Assembly: GCA_964568075.1 (NCBI GenBank)
Contig: CAZMOM010000010.1
Location: forward strand, 24,699 to 88,698
Direction of reading: 5' to 3'
Length of the DNA: 64,000 bases
Source: MnTg04 sp964568075
Lineage (GTDB): Bacteria; Pseudomonadota; Gammaproteobacteria; Steroidobacterales; MnTg04
Shown: piece by piece, positions 17,137 to 25,603 of the stretch
Position numbering within the stretch: position 1 is the first letter of the stretch
Layout of the letters: each line of letters opens with the position of its first letter
Made by a program: the position numbers and the translations under genes
The notes under the pieces: generated by a model
Seen by the model: the letters and a program-made list of their open reading frames with translations, nothing else
Databases searched by the model: none
Told to the model about the DNA's origin: nothing

Positions 17137-18030
17137 ATGATCACAGAATCTTTGATTAGCCGTATCGAGGGCTACCGCGCGCGTGTGGAAAACGCGCTGG
17201 ACCGATTCCTGCCATCGGCAGACCAGCCGTCCACGCGGCTGGAAGAGGCCATGCGTTACGCTGTACTCGGCGGTGGCAAGCGGGTCAGACCGTTGCTGGT
17301 TTATCTGACCGGTGAATCGCTGGCTGTGAAGCCGGAGATTCTCGACGGCCCGGCGTGTGCCGTCGAAATGATTCACGCGTATTCGCTGGTACACGACGAT
17401 TTGCCGGCAATGGATAATGATGATCTGCGCCGCGGCAAACCGACCCTGCACCGCGCATTTAACGAAGCGACGGCGACGCTGGCAGGTGACGCCCTGCAGG
17501 CGATGGCTTTCAGGATTCTGACCGAATCGGGCCCGGTCGACCCAGCGAGCCGTCTGGCCGTGATTCGGTGTCTGGCTGATGCGGCGGGTACCGCCGGCAT
17601 GGCCGGTGGGCAGCTCGTCGATATCGAAGCGACCGGCCAGGTGCTCAGTCTCGAAGAGCTGGAGCGGATGCATCGGCTAAAGACCGGGCGGCTCATACAG
17701 GCCTGCGTGAAAATGGCCGCGCTGTGTCTGCCCGGCCTGCCCGCAGACCAATTTTCGGCGCTGGAGCAATATGCGCTGGAAATCGGTCTCGCGTTCCAGA
17801 TTCAGGACGACATACTGGATGTCGTTGGCAACAGCGAAGCGATGGGGAAAAAAACGGGTGCAGATTGCGCGCTGGAAAAAGCCACGTATCCCGGTCTGGC
17901 CGGTCTCGACAAGGCGAGAAAACGAGCCCGTGATCTTGCCGACAACGCCTGCGACGCGCTCAAACCCATGGGAGAAAGGGCTCGACCACTGCACGAGCTG
18001 GCGGAATATATCGTTAGCCGGGAACGCTGA
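17137..18030 (+). CDS. ispA: farnesyl/geranyl diphosphate synthase
   Basis: 297 residues. Condenses isopentenyl diphosphate with dimethylallyl and geranyl diphosphate to form farnesyl diphosphate. The first Asp-rich motif is in HDDLPAMDNDDLRRGKP, the second in FQIQDDILDVVG. GGGKRVRPLLVY near residue 45 is the substrate-binding loop. Six nt after xseB; dxs follows, so two isoprenoid steps are co-transcribed. Confidence 0.96.
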   Translation: MITESLISRIEGYRARVENALDRFLPSADQPSTRLEEAMRYAVLGGGKRVRPLLVYLTGESLAVKPEILDGPACAVEMIHAYSLVHDDLPAMDNDDLRRGKPTLHRAFNEATATLAGDALQAMAFRILTESGPVDPASRLAVIRCLADAAGTAGMAGGQLVDIEATGQVLSLEELERMHRLKTGRLIQACVKMAALCLPGLPADQFSALEQYALEIGLAFQIQDDILDVVGNSEAMGKKTGADCALEKATYPGLAGLDKARKRARDLADNACDALKPMGERARPLHELAEYIVSRER

Positions 18031-18139
18031 TCGGGCCGCCAGCAAGAATTAAGATTGTACCCGGGGGGATAACTGCCGGATAATCAGCCATGCCGGGTTC
18101 AAGATATCCTGCACAGCGACAGACAGCAGCAATTAAATA

Positions 18140-20023
18140 ATGAGCGAAGCAGACAAATATCCCGCCTTGTGGCGGATAAATACTCCCGCGGATTTGCGCG
18201 GCCTGTCTGGCGACGAGCTGCAGATCGTTACCGATGAATTGCGCGCCTATCTGATCGATACTGTCAGCACCATGGGCGGACATTTTGCCGCCGGCCTTGG
18301 AACTGTCGAACTGACCATCGCTTTACACCACATTTTTCAGACGCCGTACGACCGGCTCGTCTGGGATGTCGGACACCAGGCTTATCCTCACAAAGTGATA
18401 ACCGGCAGGCGCGACCAACTGCATACGATCAAGAAAGAAGGCGGCCTCGCACCGTTTCCAAAACGGGATGAAAGTGAATATGACACTTTTGGAGTTGGCC
18501 ATGCGAGCACGTCGATAAGCGCCGCTCTGGGCATGGCGATCGCCAATGCGTACAAAAAAGGCGACCGTCGTGTCGTCGCCGTCATCGGTGACGGCGCGCT
18601 TAGCGGCGGCATGGCGTTCGAGGCTCTCAACCATGCAGGATCTCTGAACATCGATCTCCTGGTTATTCTGAATGACAATGACATGTCTATTTCCGAAAAC
18701 GTCGGCGCGATGTCCAATTACCTTGCGCGGCTGCTGTCCGGACCTTTTTATTCGCATCTTCGGGAAGGCAGCAAAAAAGTACTGGACCGTATGCCAACCG
18801 TTTGGGAATTAGCGCGGCGATCCGAAGAGCACTTCAAGGGCATGGTTCTTCCGGGTACGTTGTTCGAGGAAATGGGGCTCAATTTTATCGGCCCGATCGA
18901 TGGCCACGATCTTCCTACGCTGATTTCAACACTGAGAAATATTCGCGATCTCAAGGGTCCGCAATTTCTCCATGTCGTCACCAGAAAGGGCAGAGGGTAC
19001 GAGCCCGCCGAGGACGATCCGATCAAATGGCACGGCCCTGGACCGTTTGACGCGACAACCGGCGTGATCCTCAAGACCAAGGCCTCCAGTCAGACTTATT
19101 CGCAGGTGTTCGGAGAATGGATGTGTGATATGGCGGAGAAAGATGAGCGTGTCATCGGGATTACCCCGGCGATGAGAGAAGGCTCGGGCATGGTCGAGTA
19201 TGAAAAACGTTTCCCCGATCGTTATTTCGATGTCGCGATCGCGGAACAACATGCGGTCACGCTGGCGGCCGGTATGGCCTGCGAGGGGCTCAAACCGGTC
19301 GTGGCGATTTACTCGACATTCCTGCAACGCGGGTATGACCAGCTGATTCACGATGTGGCCTTGCAGAATCTCCCGGTTCTTTTCGCCATAGACCGGGCCG
19401 GACTGGTCGGGGGCGACGGGGCGACGCATCAGGGCTGGCTTGATTTTAGTTATATGCGTATCTTGCCGAATATGGTGCTCATGGCGCCCGCCGACGAGAA
19501 CGAATGCCGGCAAATGCTCTACACCGGAATCACGCTCGATCAACCGTCGGCAGTCAGATACCCGCGAGGCGCAGGCCCCGGCGTGGCGATCGAAAAGCAC
19601 ATGGAGGCCCTGCCGATCGGCAAAGCAGAAACCAGACGTCGTGGTGAGACCCTGGCCCTGTTGTCATTCGGTCACATGTTGCAAACCGCGATGCATGTTG
19701 CAGACAAATTGAATGCGACCGTGGTCAACATGCGGTTCGTGAAACCGCTCGACGAAGAACTCATCTTTGAGATGACGACGACACACAGCGGAATTATCAC
19801 GCTGGAAGAAAACGTCGTTGCCGGCGGTGCAGGCAGCGCAGTCGCGGAACTTCTGGCCGCCCATGAAATTCAGATCCCTGTCCTGCAACTGGGGATACCC
19901 GATGTCTTTATCCAACACGGCACGCAGGAGAGCTGTCGCCGGGACGCCGGTCTCGACCCGGAAAGCATTCTGAAAGCGATCCGGCATTGGTGGCCTGCCG
20001 AGTCCAGGGCGCAAAGCCTTTAG
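18140..20023 (+). CDS. dxs: 1-deoxy-D-xylulose-5-phosphate synthase
   Basis: 627 residues. Joins pyruvate and glyceraldehyde 3-phosphate to make DXP, the first step of the MEP isoprenoid pathway and a precursor of thiamine and pyridoxal. Motifs are VWDVGHQAYPHKVITGR, the thiamine-diphosphate motif AVIGDGALSGGMAFEALN, and the transketolase-type VAIAEQHAVTLAAGMA. 109 nt after ispA, so a second promoter is possible. Confidence 0.98.
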   Translation: MSEADKYPALWRINTPADLRGLSGDELQIVTDELRAYLIDTVSTMGGHFAAGLGTVELTIALHHIFQTPYDRLVWDVGHQAYPHKVITGRRDQLHTIKKEGGLAPFPKRDESEYDTFGVGHASTSISAALGMAIANAYKKGDRRVVAVIGDGALSGGMAFEALNHAGSLNIDLLVILNDNDMSISENVGAMSNYLARLLSGPFYSHLREGSKKVLDRMPTVWELARRSEEHFKGMVLPGTLFEEMGLNFIGPIDGHDLPTLISTLRNIRDLKGPQFLHVVTRKGRGYEPAEDDPIKWHGPGPFDATTGVILKTKASSQTYSQVFGEWMCDMAEKDERVIGITPAMREGSGMVEYEKRFPDRYFDVAIAEQHAVTLAAGMACEGLKPVVAIYSTFLQRGYDQLIHDVALQNLPVLFAIDRAGLVGGDGATHQGWLDFSYMRILPNMVLMAPADENECRQMLYTGITLDQPSAVRYPRGAGPGVAIEKHMEALPIGKAETRRRGETLALLSFGHMLQTAMHVADKLNATVVNMRFVKPLDEELIFEMTTTHSGIITLEENVVAGGAGSAVAELLAAHEIQIPVLQLGIPDVFIQHGTQESCRRDAGLDPESILKAIRHWWPAESRAQSL

Positions 20024-20110
20024 TCAGCTTGCCGACGACTTGCGGGGCAATCCGGCGGAACAAAGACTATACTGTATCGTTCCGGCGCCGCCGCAAAATG
20101 ACACGATTTA

Positions 20111-20947
20111 ATGGACACCACGGGAACAGACATGGCGAGAGCGCAACAAGAGCCTGACACTGGCAGTATTGAAGACGTACAGGGCACCGCCGATCTCCGG
20201 CAATTACCGATCAACAAAGTCGGCATCAAGGACATCTTTCACCCGGTCATCGTCAGCGACCGGTCCGGCGGCGAGCAGCATACGATCGCCAATTTTAATA
20301 TGTACGTGAACCTGCCGCACAACTTTAAAGGCACACACATGTCGCGCTTCGTCGAGATTCTTAATCTTCACGAACGCGAAATCACGGTGAAATCTTTTCG
20401 CGAAATGCTGACTGAGCTTACCGACCGGCTGGACGCGGATGCCGGCCATATAGAGATGAGTTTCCCGTACTTCGTCAACAAGACGGCGCCGGTGTCCGGC
20501 GTCAAAAGCTTGCTGGACTACCAGGTTACTTTTGTCGGGGAATACAGCGAAGGGAAAAACCGCATCTGGGTAAAGGTCGTCGTTCCAGTCACTTCGTTGT
20601 GCCCCTGCTCAAAAAGTATTGCGGACAGGGGTGCGCACAACCAACGATCCCACGTGACGATTAACGCGCGAATCGATTCCTTTATGTGGCTTGAGGAACT
20701 GATCGATATCGCGGAGAGCGAAGCGTCCTGCGAGTTATACGGAATACTTAAACGGCCCGACGAAAAGCTGGTCACCGAACGGGCCTATGACAATCCGAAA
20801 TTTGTCGAGGACATGGTTCGCGATATCGCCGCAAAGCTTAACGCGGACGACCGCATCCGCGCCTATGTCATCGAATCGGAAAATTTCGAATCCATCCACA
20901 ACCACTCCGCATACGCGATGATCGAGCACGACAAGGACGTCGAATAA
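20111..20947 (+). CDS. folE2: GTP cyclohydrolase I, FolE2/MptA type
   Basis: 278 residues. It opens the GTP ring to 7,8-dihydroneopterin triphosphate for folate and queuosine-type pathways. The VTSLCPCSKSIADRGAHNQR segment is the family active site (Cys164, Cys166). FolE2 enzymes work with metals other than zinc. A TATACT box lies about 40 nt upstream (20068-20073) with no clear -35. No recognisable Zur site was seen. The start at 20111 could instead be the Met at codon 8. Confidence 0.94.
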   Translation: MDTTGTDMARAQQEPDTGSIEDVQGTADLRQLPINKVGIKDIFHPVIVSDRSGGEQHTIANFNMYVNLPHNFKGTHMSRFVEILNLHEREITVKSFREMLTELTDRLDADAGHIEMSFPYFVNKTAPVSGVKSLLDYQVTFVGEYSEGKNRIWVKVVVPVTSLCPCSKSIADRGAHNQRSHVTINARIDSFMWLEELIDIAESEASCELYGILKRPDEKLVTERAYDNPKFVEDMVRDIAAKLNADDRIRAYVIESENFESIHNHSAYAMIEHDKDVE

Positions 20948-21023
20948 GCCGGCCGGTGTTCGCGGCCGGCATCACAACGCCGCTATAGTTTAACGCTGAG
21001 CCACGTGACTGTTTTGTATTTGC

Positions 21024-21118
21024 GCAAACCAAAAAGCCAGCTCTGCTCAGATAGTCGTAGCGAGGCAGATGGATACCGCAGTAGACTAGCCCTGAGCAGA
21101 GCTGGCTTTTTGGTTTGC
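21024..21118. terminator. 27-bp perfect inverted repeat, likely bidirectional terminator
   Basis: Arms at 21024-21050 and 21092-21118 are exact reverse complements over 27 bp, separated by 41 nt; TAGTC / GACTA inside can extend the pairing imperfectly. The stems end in CTGGCTTTTTGGTTT on both strands, so each direction has GC-rich pairing followed by T-rich sequence. It lies between the convergent folE2 and kinase genes, and the right arm touches the kinase stop codon. Confidence 0.7.
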
Positions 21119-22435
21119 TTACGTCTGGGCGGTACCGGCGCGTTGCAGCCGCTCGATCATGTTTTGCAGGAAGACTCTGACGAAGCGAAGCTGGGTCGAG
21201 GAGGATACCTGTTCAAGCAAGGTCGAACTCACGCGCAGTACGATGACTTCGCCATCGGCACTGATCGTGGCGGTTCGCTTGGCGTTCTGCACATAGCTGG
21301 TCTCGCCAAAACACTCGCCTGCGCCCAGCATCCCTATTTTATTGCCGTTGTGCACGACATGAACATTGCCGGCGACGATGATATAGAAACGATCGTCGGC
21401 TTCGCCTTCTTTGACAATTTCCAATTGCGGCGGGCAATCGCGCCAGTCGCTTGCCCGCAATACTTCCCAGATTTCCGAATGAGAGAAATCGTGGAAAAAC
21501 CGTAACCGCCTGAGAATATCGAATCTTTCGCGCTGATCGATCGCGGCTTGCTGGCTACGCAGTTTCTGATAAACACGGGTCAGGTCGGCGGCGAGATCTG
21601 TGCCATTGGAATACCGTTTCTCCGGTTCCTTATCCATCGCCTGCATGCAGATTTTCTCCAACTCTTCGGCTATGTCGGAACGAAGCTTGTGGATCGGTTC
21701 CGGCGTGGCGTAAACGATCTGGTGCAGGAGTTTTGACAGACTGCTGGCCCGATACGGCCTGAAACCGGTCAGCATTTCGTACATCACCGCGCCCAGTGAA
21801 TAAATATCGGAACTCGCGGTAATCTCATGGCCCTGAACCTGCTCGGGCGACATATAACTGGGTGAGCCTGCGATTCCCTCGATACGGGATACTTCCGAGT
21901 CGGCTACCAGCGCGATCCCGAAATCGATAATGCGCACGTCACTCTCGGTGTTGAGCATGATATTACTGGGCTTGATATCGCGGTGGATAACGCCCCGACT
22001 GTGTGCGTAATGCAAAGCTTTCGCGCACTTGTAGATGATTTCGACGACGTCATCGACGCGCAACAAGTTGTCGGGTTTGCAGTAGGCGGCCAGCGTACGC
22101 GCGCCATGTACAAATTCGGTTACCACGTAATAACGGCCACCCTCTTCGCCCGCGTCGAAAATTGGTAGAATATTCGGGTGCTGCAGCATACCAACCATGT
22201 GCGCTTCACTGAGAAACATTTTGCGCGCCATGTCGGCATGTTCGGCGTCGGAACCAGTGCCACTGTTGTAAACCTTAATCGCGACATCGCGTCCGTAATA
22301 GGGATCATGTGACAGGTAAACCATACCTGTACTGCCTTTACCGACCTCATTGATGATCGCGTATTTGCCGATCTTATCGGGCAATTTTCCCTGGGCAGGA
22401 AACTTGCTGATTTTTTTCGCGGTTTTGCTCGCCAT
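21119..22435 (-). CDS. Ser/Thr protein kinase with C-terminal cyclic-nucleotide-binding domain
   Basis: 438 residues, no membrane segment. The kinase domain (about 22-290) has the Gly loop GKGSTG, Lys54 in VAIK, HRDIKPSN with Asp153, DFG at 171-173 and SPSYMSPEQ. A linker leads to a cNMP-binding fold (about 315-430) with FYIIVAGNVHVVHNG and the phosphate cassette GECFGETSYVQNAKRTAT, which keeps the Glu and Arg needed to bind the nucleotide. cAMP or cGMP may gate kinase activity; this is inferred from the architecture. Last gene of the glyA-rib-thiL-pgpA strand, 12 nt after pgpA. Substrates unknown. Confidence 0.88.
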   Translation of the reverse strand: MASKTAKKISKFPAQGKLPDKIGKYAIINEVGKGSTGMVYLSHDPYYGRDVAIKVYNSGTGSDAEHADMARKMFLSEAHMVGMLQHPNILPIFDAGEEGGRYYVVTEFVHGARTLAAYCKPDNLLRVDDVVEIIYKCAKALHYAHSRGVIHRDIKPSNIMLNTESDVRIIDFGIALVADSEVSRIEGIAGSPSYMSPEQVQGHEITASSDIYSLGAVMYEMLTGFRPYRASSLSKLLHQIVYATPEPIHKLRSDIAEELEKICMQAMDKEPEKRYSNGTDLAADLTRVYQKLRSQQAAIDQRERFDILRRLRFFHDFSHSEIWEVLRASDWRDCPPQLEIVKEGEADDRFYIIVAGNVHVVHNGNKIGMLGAGECFGETSYVQNAKRTATISADGEVIVLRVSSTLLEQVSSSTQLRFVRVFLQNMIERLQRAGTAQT

Positions 22436-22447
22436 TCCCGATATCCA

Positions 22448-22936
22448 TTAACCCAGCAGACCCCGCGCTGCCCAAATGACGATCGCGCTAAAAAGACCTG
22501 CTGCAATGTCGTCGAGCATAATGCCCAAACCCCCGCCAATACTGTGATCCAATTCTCGGATCGGCCATGGTTTGACAATATCCAACACCCTGAACAGCGA
22601 AAATCCGGTCAGGACCCAGATCCAGCCCGGCGGAGCGGCCAGCATGGCGATGAAATAGCCGCAAATTTCATCCCAGACGATGGCCTGATGATCATGCTGA
22701 CCGAGTTTTCGCGCGCTAACGTGACAAACCCAGACGCCAAACACAACCATAAGCAGCACCAGGATCGCCCTGTGTACGACATCCGGCAGCCAGTGTCTGG
22801 CTACCAGTTCGAGCAAAACGGCCAGCAGAGTTCCGGCGGTTCCGGGCGCATAGGGGGCCAGCCCCGAGCCAAAACCCAGCGCGAAGAAATGCACCGGATC
22901 CCGTAGTACGCTTGGGCTCAGGGGTGATTTCCTCAT
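22448..22936 (-). CDS. pgpA: phosphatidylglycerophosphatase A
   Basis: 162 residues with several membrane segments. It removes phosphate from phosphatidylglycerol phosphate. Family motifs: GFGSGLAPYAPGTAGTLLAV near the N-terminus, AIVWDEICGYFIAML, and FRVLDIVKPWPI followed by GGLGIMLDDIAAGLF, with acidic metal ligands in WDE and DD. Begins 3 nt after thiL; thiL-pgpA is a widespread pair. Confidence 0.95.
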   Translation of the reverse strand: MRKSPLSPSVLRDPVHFFALGFGSGLAPYAPGTAGTLLAVLLELVARHWLPDVVHRAILVLLMVVFGVWVCHVSARKLGQHDHQAIVWDEICGYFIAMLAAPPGWIWVLTGFSLFRVLDIVKPWPIRELDHSIGGGLGIMLDDIAAGLFSAIVIWAARGLLG

Positions 22937-22939
22937 AGC

Positions 22940-23920
22940 TCATTCTCCGAAATGCCGGTAGCCGCTCGTATCGATCGAGGCCGGCTTGCCCAGATAACTG
23001 AGAACGACGCCGTCACCTTCGATCGTCTCGCCCACCCGGGTCAGTTTCACCCCCAGCTTTTTTCTCAAGGCAGCGATCCGGTCTTCCCGATTCGGCGGCA
23101 CGGTGAAGCAAAGCTGATAGTCGTCGCCACCACCGGCTGCCAGCCTGATCGAGTGTTGCGGATCCTTCCCGCTGCGCAGTTCATCGCACAGCGGCAAATT
23201 TTCCAGCAAGAGCCTGGCGCCGAGTGCGCTGGAACTTAAAACGTGACCCAGGTCACGGATCAGACCATCAGATATATCGATGGCGGCACTGGCGATCCCG
23301 CGCAGCGCAATTCCGAGCGCTACCTGGGGCAGCGGCCGCCAGAATTCTGCCGCCAGAGCGGAGCCGATCAGGTCGACTTTGTCGTTTTTGTACCGGTCGA
23401 TCCACAAGGCCGCCGCCCCCAGCTCGCCGCTGACATAGACGGCGTCCCCACGACCCGCTCCACTGCGCAGAAGAGCCTGACCGGCCGGCACCGCGCCGAT
23501 GACCTGGATCGTGACACTGAATGGTCCACGGCAGGTGTCGCCACCGACCAGCGCAATATCGAATTGCGTCGCGCACTCTGCGAGGCCCTGGCTGAACTCC
23601 TGCAGCCAATCGGGTGACGCTTCCGGCAGGGTCAGCGCCAGCGTAAACCACAATGGATTCGCCCCCATTGCGGCCAGGTCGCTCAAATTGACGGCCAGGC
23701 ATCGGTAACCCAGGTCGGCCGCATGGCGCTCCTTTTCCTGATTTGGAAAATGCACACCGGCGATCAGCGAATCGCAACTGATCACCAGCTCACTGCCGGA
23801 GTCTGCGTTGCCGTTCAGCCGCAGGATGGCGGCATCGTCTCCGATACCGGTCAGAACACCCGTGCCGGACGGAAACCCGCGTGAAAAATACCGCTCAATA
23901 ATTTCGAATTCACTCGTCAC
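22940..23920 (-). CDS. thiL: thiamine-monophosphate kinase
   Basis: 326 residues. Makes thiamine diphosphate from the monophosphate. The N-terminus FEIIERYFSRGF and GIGDDAAILRL are family features, as are VNLSDLAAMGANPLW, GGDTCRGPF and AIDISDGLIRDLGH. It sits between the DUF2889 gene (39-nt gap) and pgpA; elsewhere thiL often directly follows nusB. Confidence 0.95.
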   Translation of the reverse strand: MTSEFEIIERYFSRGFPSGTGVLTGIGDDAAILRLNGNADSGSELVISCDSLIAGVHFPNQEKERHAADLGYRCLAVNLSDLAAMGANPLWFTLALTLPEASPDWLQEFSQGLAECATQFDIALVGGDTCRGPFSVTIQVIGAVPAGQALLRSGAGRGDAVYVSGELGAAALWIDRYKNDKVDLIGSALAAEFWRPLPQVALGIALRGIASAAIDISDGLIRDLGHVLSSSALGARLLLENLPLCDELRSGKDPQHSIRLAAGGGDDYQLCFTVPPNREDRIAALRKKLGVKLTRVGETIEGDGVVLSYLGKPASIDTSGYRHFGE

Positions 23921-23959
23921 GCCTTCACCCCGGTCTATTCGCAGCCTGTAGAAAAACCC

Positions 23960-24574
23960 TCAACCGGCACTATTCGGTGTTAATAACCGGCTCAAAATGC
24001 TCTTGTACTGGCGTGTACACTGCTGTGCCGGGCAGGACGCCCAAATGCCGCGGAGCCCAGGGACGGGCGAGAGCGGCGCCGGGCAGGACGCCCAAATGCC
24101 GCGGAGCCTAGGGACGGGCGAGAGCGGCGGCTCGCCGAAGTCGGCATAGACCAGCGGTCCGACTGTCTGCAAAGCGACAACCAGCAGATCCTTGACCAGT
24201 TTGCTGAGGTGCGAACAACCTTTGATCCCGCCGACACGTTCAGCCAGTTTCCTGCCAAAGCCCGACCCAAACCGCAGGCCGATCAACGACCGGTAGTCCG
24301 TCTCGATCTCACCGCAAACCGAGATCGGATACTTATCCGAAGTGGCGACGATATCCTGGATGACGAACTGATCATCGATCGTGATCCGCATCCACATCTC
24401 ATGCAGCGGTTCGCCAATAGAAATTTCGCCTCGAAAGCGGTTTTTGAACGGATAGGTTTTCTTATCCGTCAGATGAGCTTCCAGGTCCCACAGCCCGTCC
24501 TTCCGGCGGTAACCCCCGCACAAAATGTCACGCTGATGAATTTCCTCACGCGCTGCTGGCGCTGGCAATGGCAT
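23960..24574 (-). CDS. DUF2889 family protein with repeat-expanded C-terminus
   Basis: 204 residues. Residues 1-145 match DUF2889: MPLPAPAAREEIHQRDI, GYRRKDGLWDLEAHL, FRGEISIGEPLHEMW and GLRFGSGFGRKL with GIKGCSHL. Function unknown. The C-terminal 55 residues look secondary: two 17-residue copies (150-166 and 167-183) of LSPVPxLRGIWASCPA are translated from two 51-nt DNA repeats of a family also found outside genes. Inserted between nusB (2-nt gap) and thiL, which are usually adjacent. Confidence 0.82.
   Translation of the reverse strand: MPLPAPAAREEIHQRDILCGGYRRKDGLWDLEAHLTDKKTYPFKNRFRGEISIGEPLHEMWMRITIDDQFVIQDIVATSDKYPISVCGEIETDYRSLIGLRFGSGFGRKLAERVGGIKGCSHLSKLVKDLLVVALQTVGPLVYADFGEPPLSPVPRLRGIWASCPAPLSPVPGLRGIWASCPAQQCTRQYKSILSRLLTPNSAG
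24027..24128. repeat. two tandem 51-nt copies of a dispersed hairpin repeat (locus A)
   Basis: Copies at 24027-24077 and 24078-24128 differ at one base (CCCAG / CCTAG). Each ends in a 31-nt hairpin (24047-24077; 24098-24128) with outer stem GCCGC / GCGGC and inner stem GCCC / GGGC. Related hairpins with other inner stems occur at 61913-61995 and 63944-64000. Here the repeat is inside the 3' part of the DUF2889 gene; 51 is a multiple of three, so the frame is kept. Confidence 0.85.
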
Positions 24575-24576
24575 GC

Positions 24577-25062
24577 TTAACCCTCTTCGTCCGGTTGTTT
24601 CGTATTGATAGTCGGCCGATGACCGGTGATCGCGGTCCTTAAATCCCTGGCGGCCCGGTCCAATACCGCGTTGACATACCGGTGACCGTCCTTGGCGCCA
24701 AATTTTTTGCTCAGCTCCACGGCCTCATTGATAACGACCGCGTGCGGCACGTCGAGATGATCGCGCAGTTCGAACAACCCTATCCACATAATGGCGTGCT
24801 CAACCGGCGTCAGCTGGTCAAGAGCCCGGTCCGCATACTTCGCCAGCAGAATATCCAGCGCTTTGCTGTCGCTCGAAATCTCGAGCAATAATTCCTTGAA
24901 GTAAGCGGCATCTGCCCGCTCAAAATCGCGATCGTCGCAATATTGCAGATAGATATCTTTCGGTGGCTCGCCCGCCAGCTGCCAGGAATATAGCGCTTGC
25001 ATCGCCAGACGCCGCGCGCGACTGCGCCGGTGCCGCGCGCGCACCTGCGTGTGATTGGTCAC
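24577..25062 (-). CDS. nusB: transcription antitermination factor NusB
   Basis: 161 residues. Binds boxA RNA with NusE (S10) in rRNA antitermination complexes. Features: RARRLAMQALYSWQLAGEPP at the N-terminus, LDQLTPVEHAIMWIGLFEL, and VVINEAVELSKKFGAKDGHRYVN... toward the C-terminus. It follows ribH by 3 nt, the usual ribH-nusB order. Confidence 0.97.
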   Translation of the reverse strand: MTNHTQVRARHRRSRARRLAMQALYSWQLAGEPPKDIYLQYCDDRDFERADAAYFKELLLEISSDSKALDILLAKYADRALDQLTPVEHAIMWIGLFELRDHLDVPHAVVINEAVELSKKFGAKDGHRYVNAVLDRAARDLRTAITGHRPTINTKQPDEEG

Positions 25063-25065
25063 CGG

Positions 25066-25542
25066 TCAGGCTTCCAGCTGGCGTAAAAGACTGGCCATTT
25101 CGATGGCCGCCAGCGTGGCATCCGAGCCCTTGTTGCCGGCTTTGGTACCCGCTCTTTCCAGCGCCTGCTCAATAGTGTCGACGGTCAGTACGCCAAAACC
25201 GATCGCCACGCCGTGACGGGTGCTGACCTGGTTAATCGACTTCGCGCATTCGCCGGCAACGTAATCAAAATGTGGGGTCGCCCCGCGAATAACCGCGCCA
25301 AGTGCGACGATCGCATCGTAACGTCGGCTGCTGGCCAGTTTTTCCAACGCGGGACCTAATTCGATCGCCCCAGGGACACGAATCAGCGTGATGTTATCGT
25401 CGGTGCCGCCGTGGCTACGCAATGTTTCGACCGCCCCTTTGATCAGGCTGTCGACGACCAGTTCATTGAAGCGCGCGGCAACGATCGCGACTCGCAGGTC
25501 GCTCGCACTGAGTTCGCCTCTGATGGTTTTGATTTTTTCCAT
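25066..25542 (-). CDS. ribH: 6,7-dimethyl-8-ribityllumazine synthase
   Basis: 158 residues. Penultimate enzyme of riboflavin synthesis; it builds an icosahedral or decameric shell. Motifs: VAIVAARFNELVVDSLIKGA, VRVPGAIELGPALEKL-type region (LIRVPGAIELGP), and ALGAVIRGATPHFDYVAGE. The ATG at 25542 is chosen over one five codons upstream because the family starts near here. Confidence 0.97.
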   Translation of the reverse strand: MEKIKTIRGELSASDLRVAIVAARFNELVVDSLIKGAVETLRSHGGTDDNITLIRVPGAIELGPALEKLASSRRYDAIVALGAVIRGATPHFDYVAGECAKSINQVSTRHGVAIGFGVLTVDTIEQALERAGTKAGNKGSDATLAAIEMASLLRQLEA

Positions 25543-25603
25543 GCAATCATCCCGCACCGTGGTGCCGGCAGTTTACCCCGTGCGCCTCGCCAAAAACATA
25601 GCC

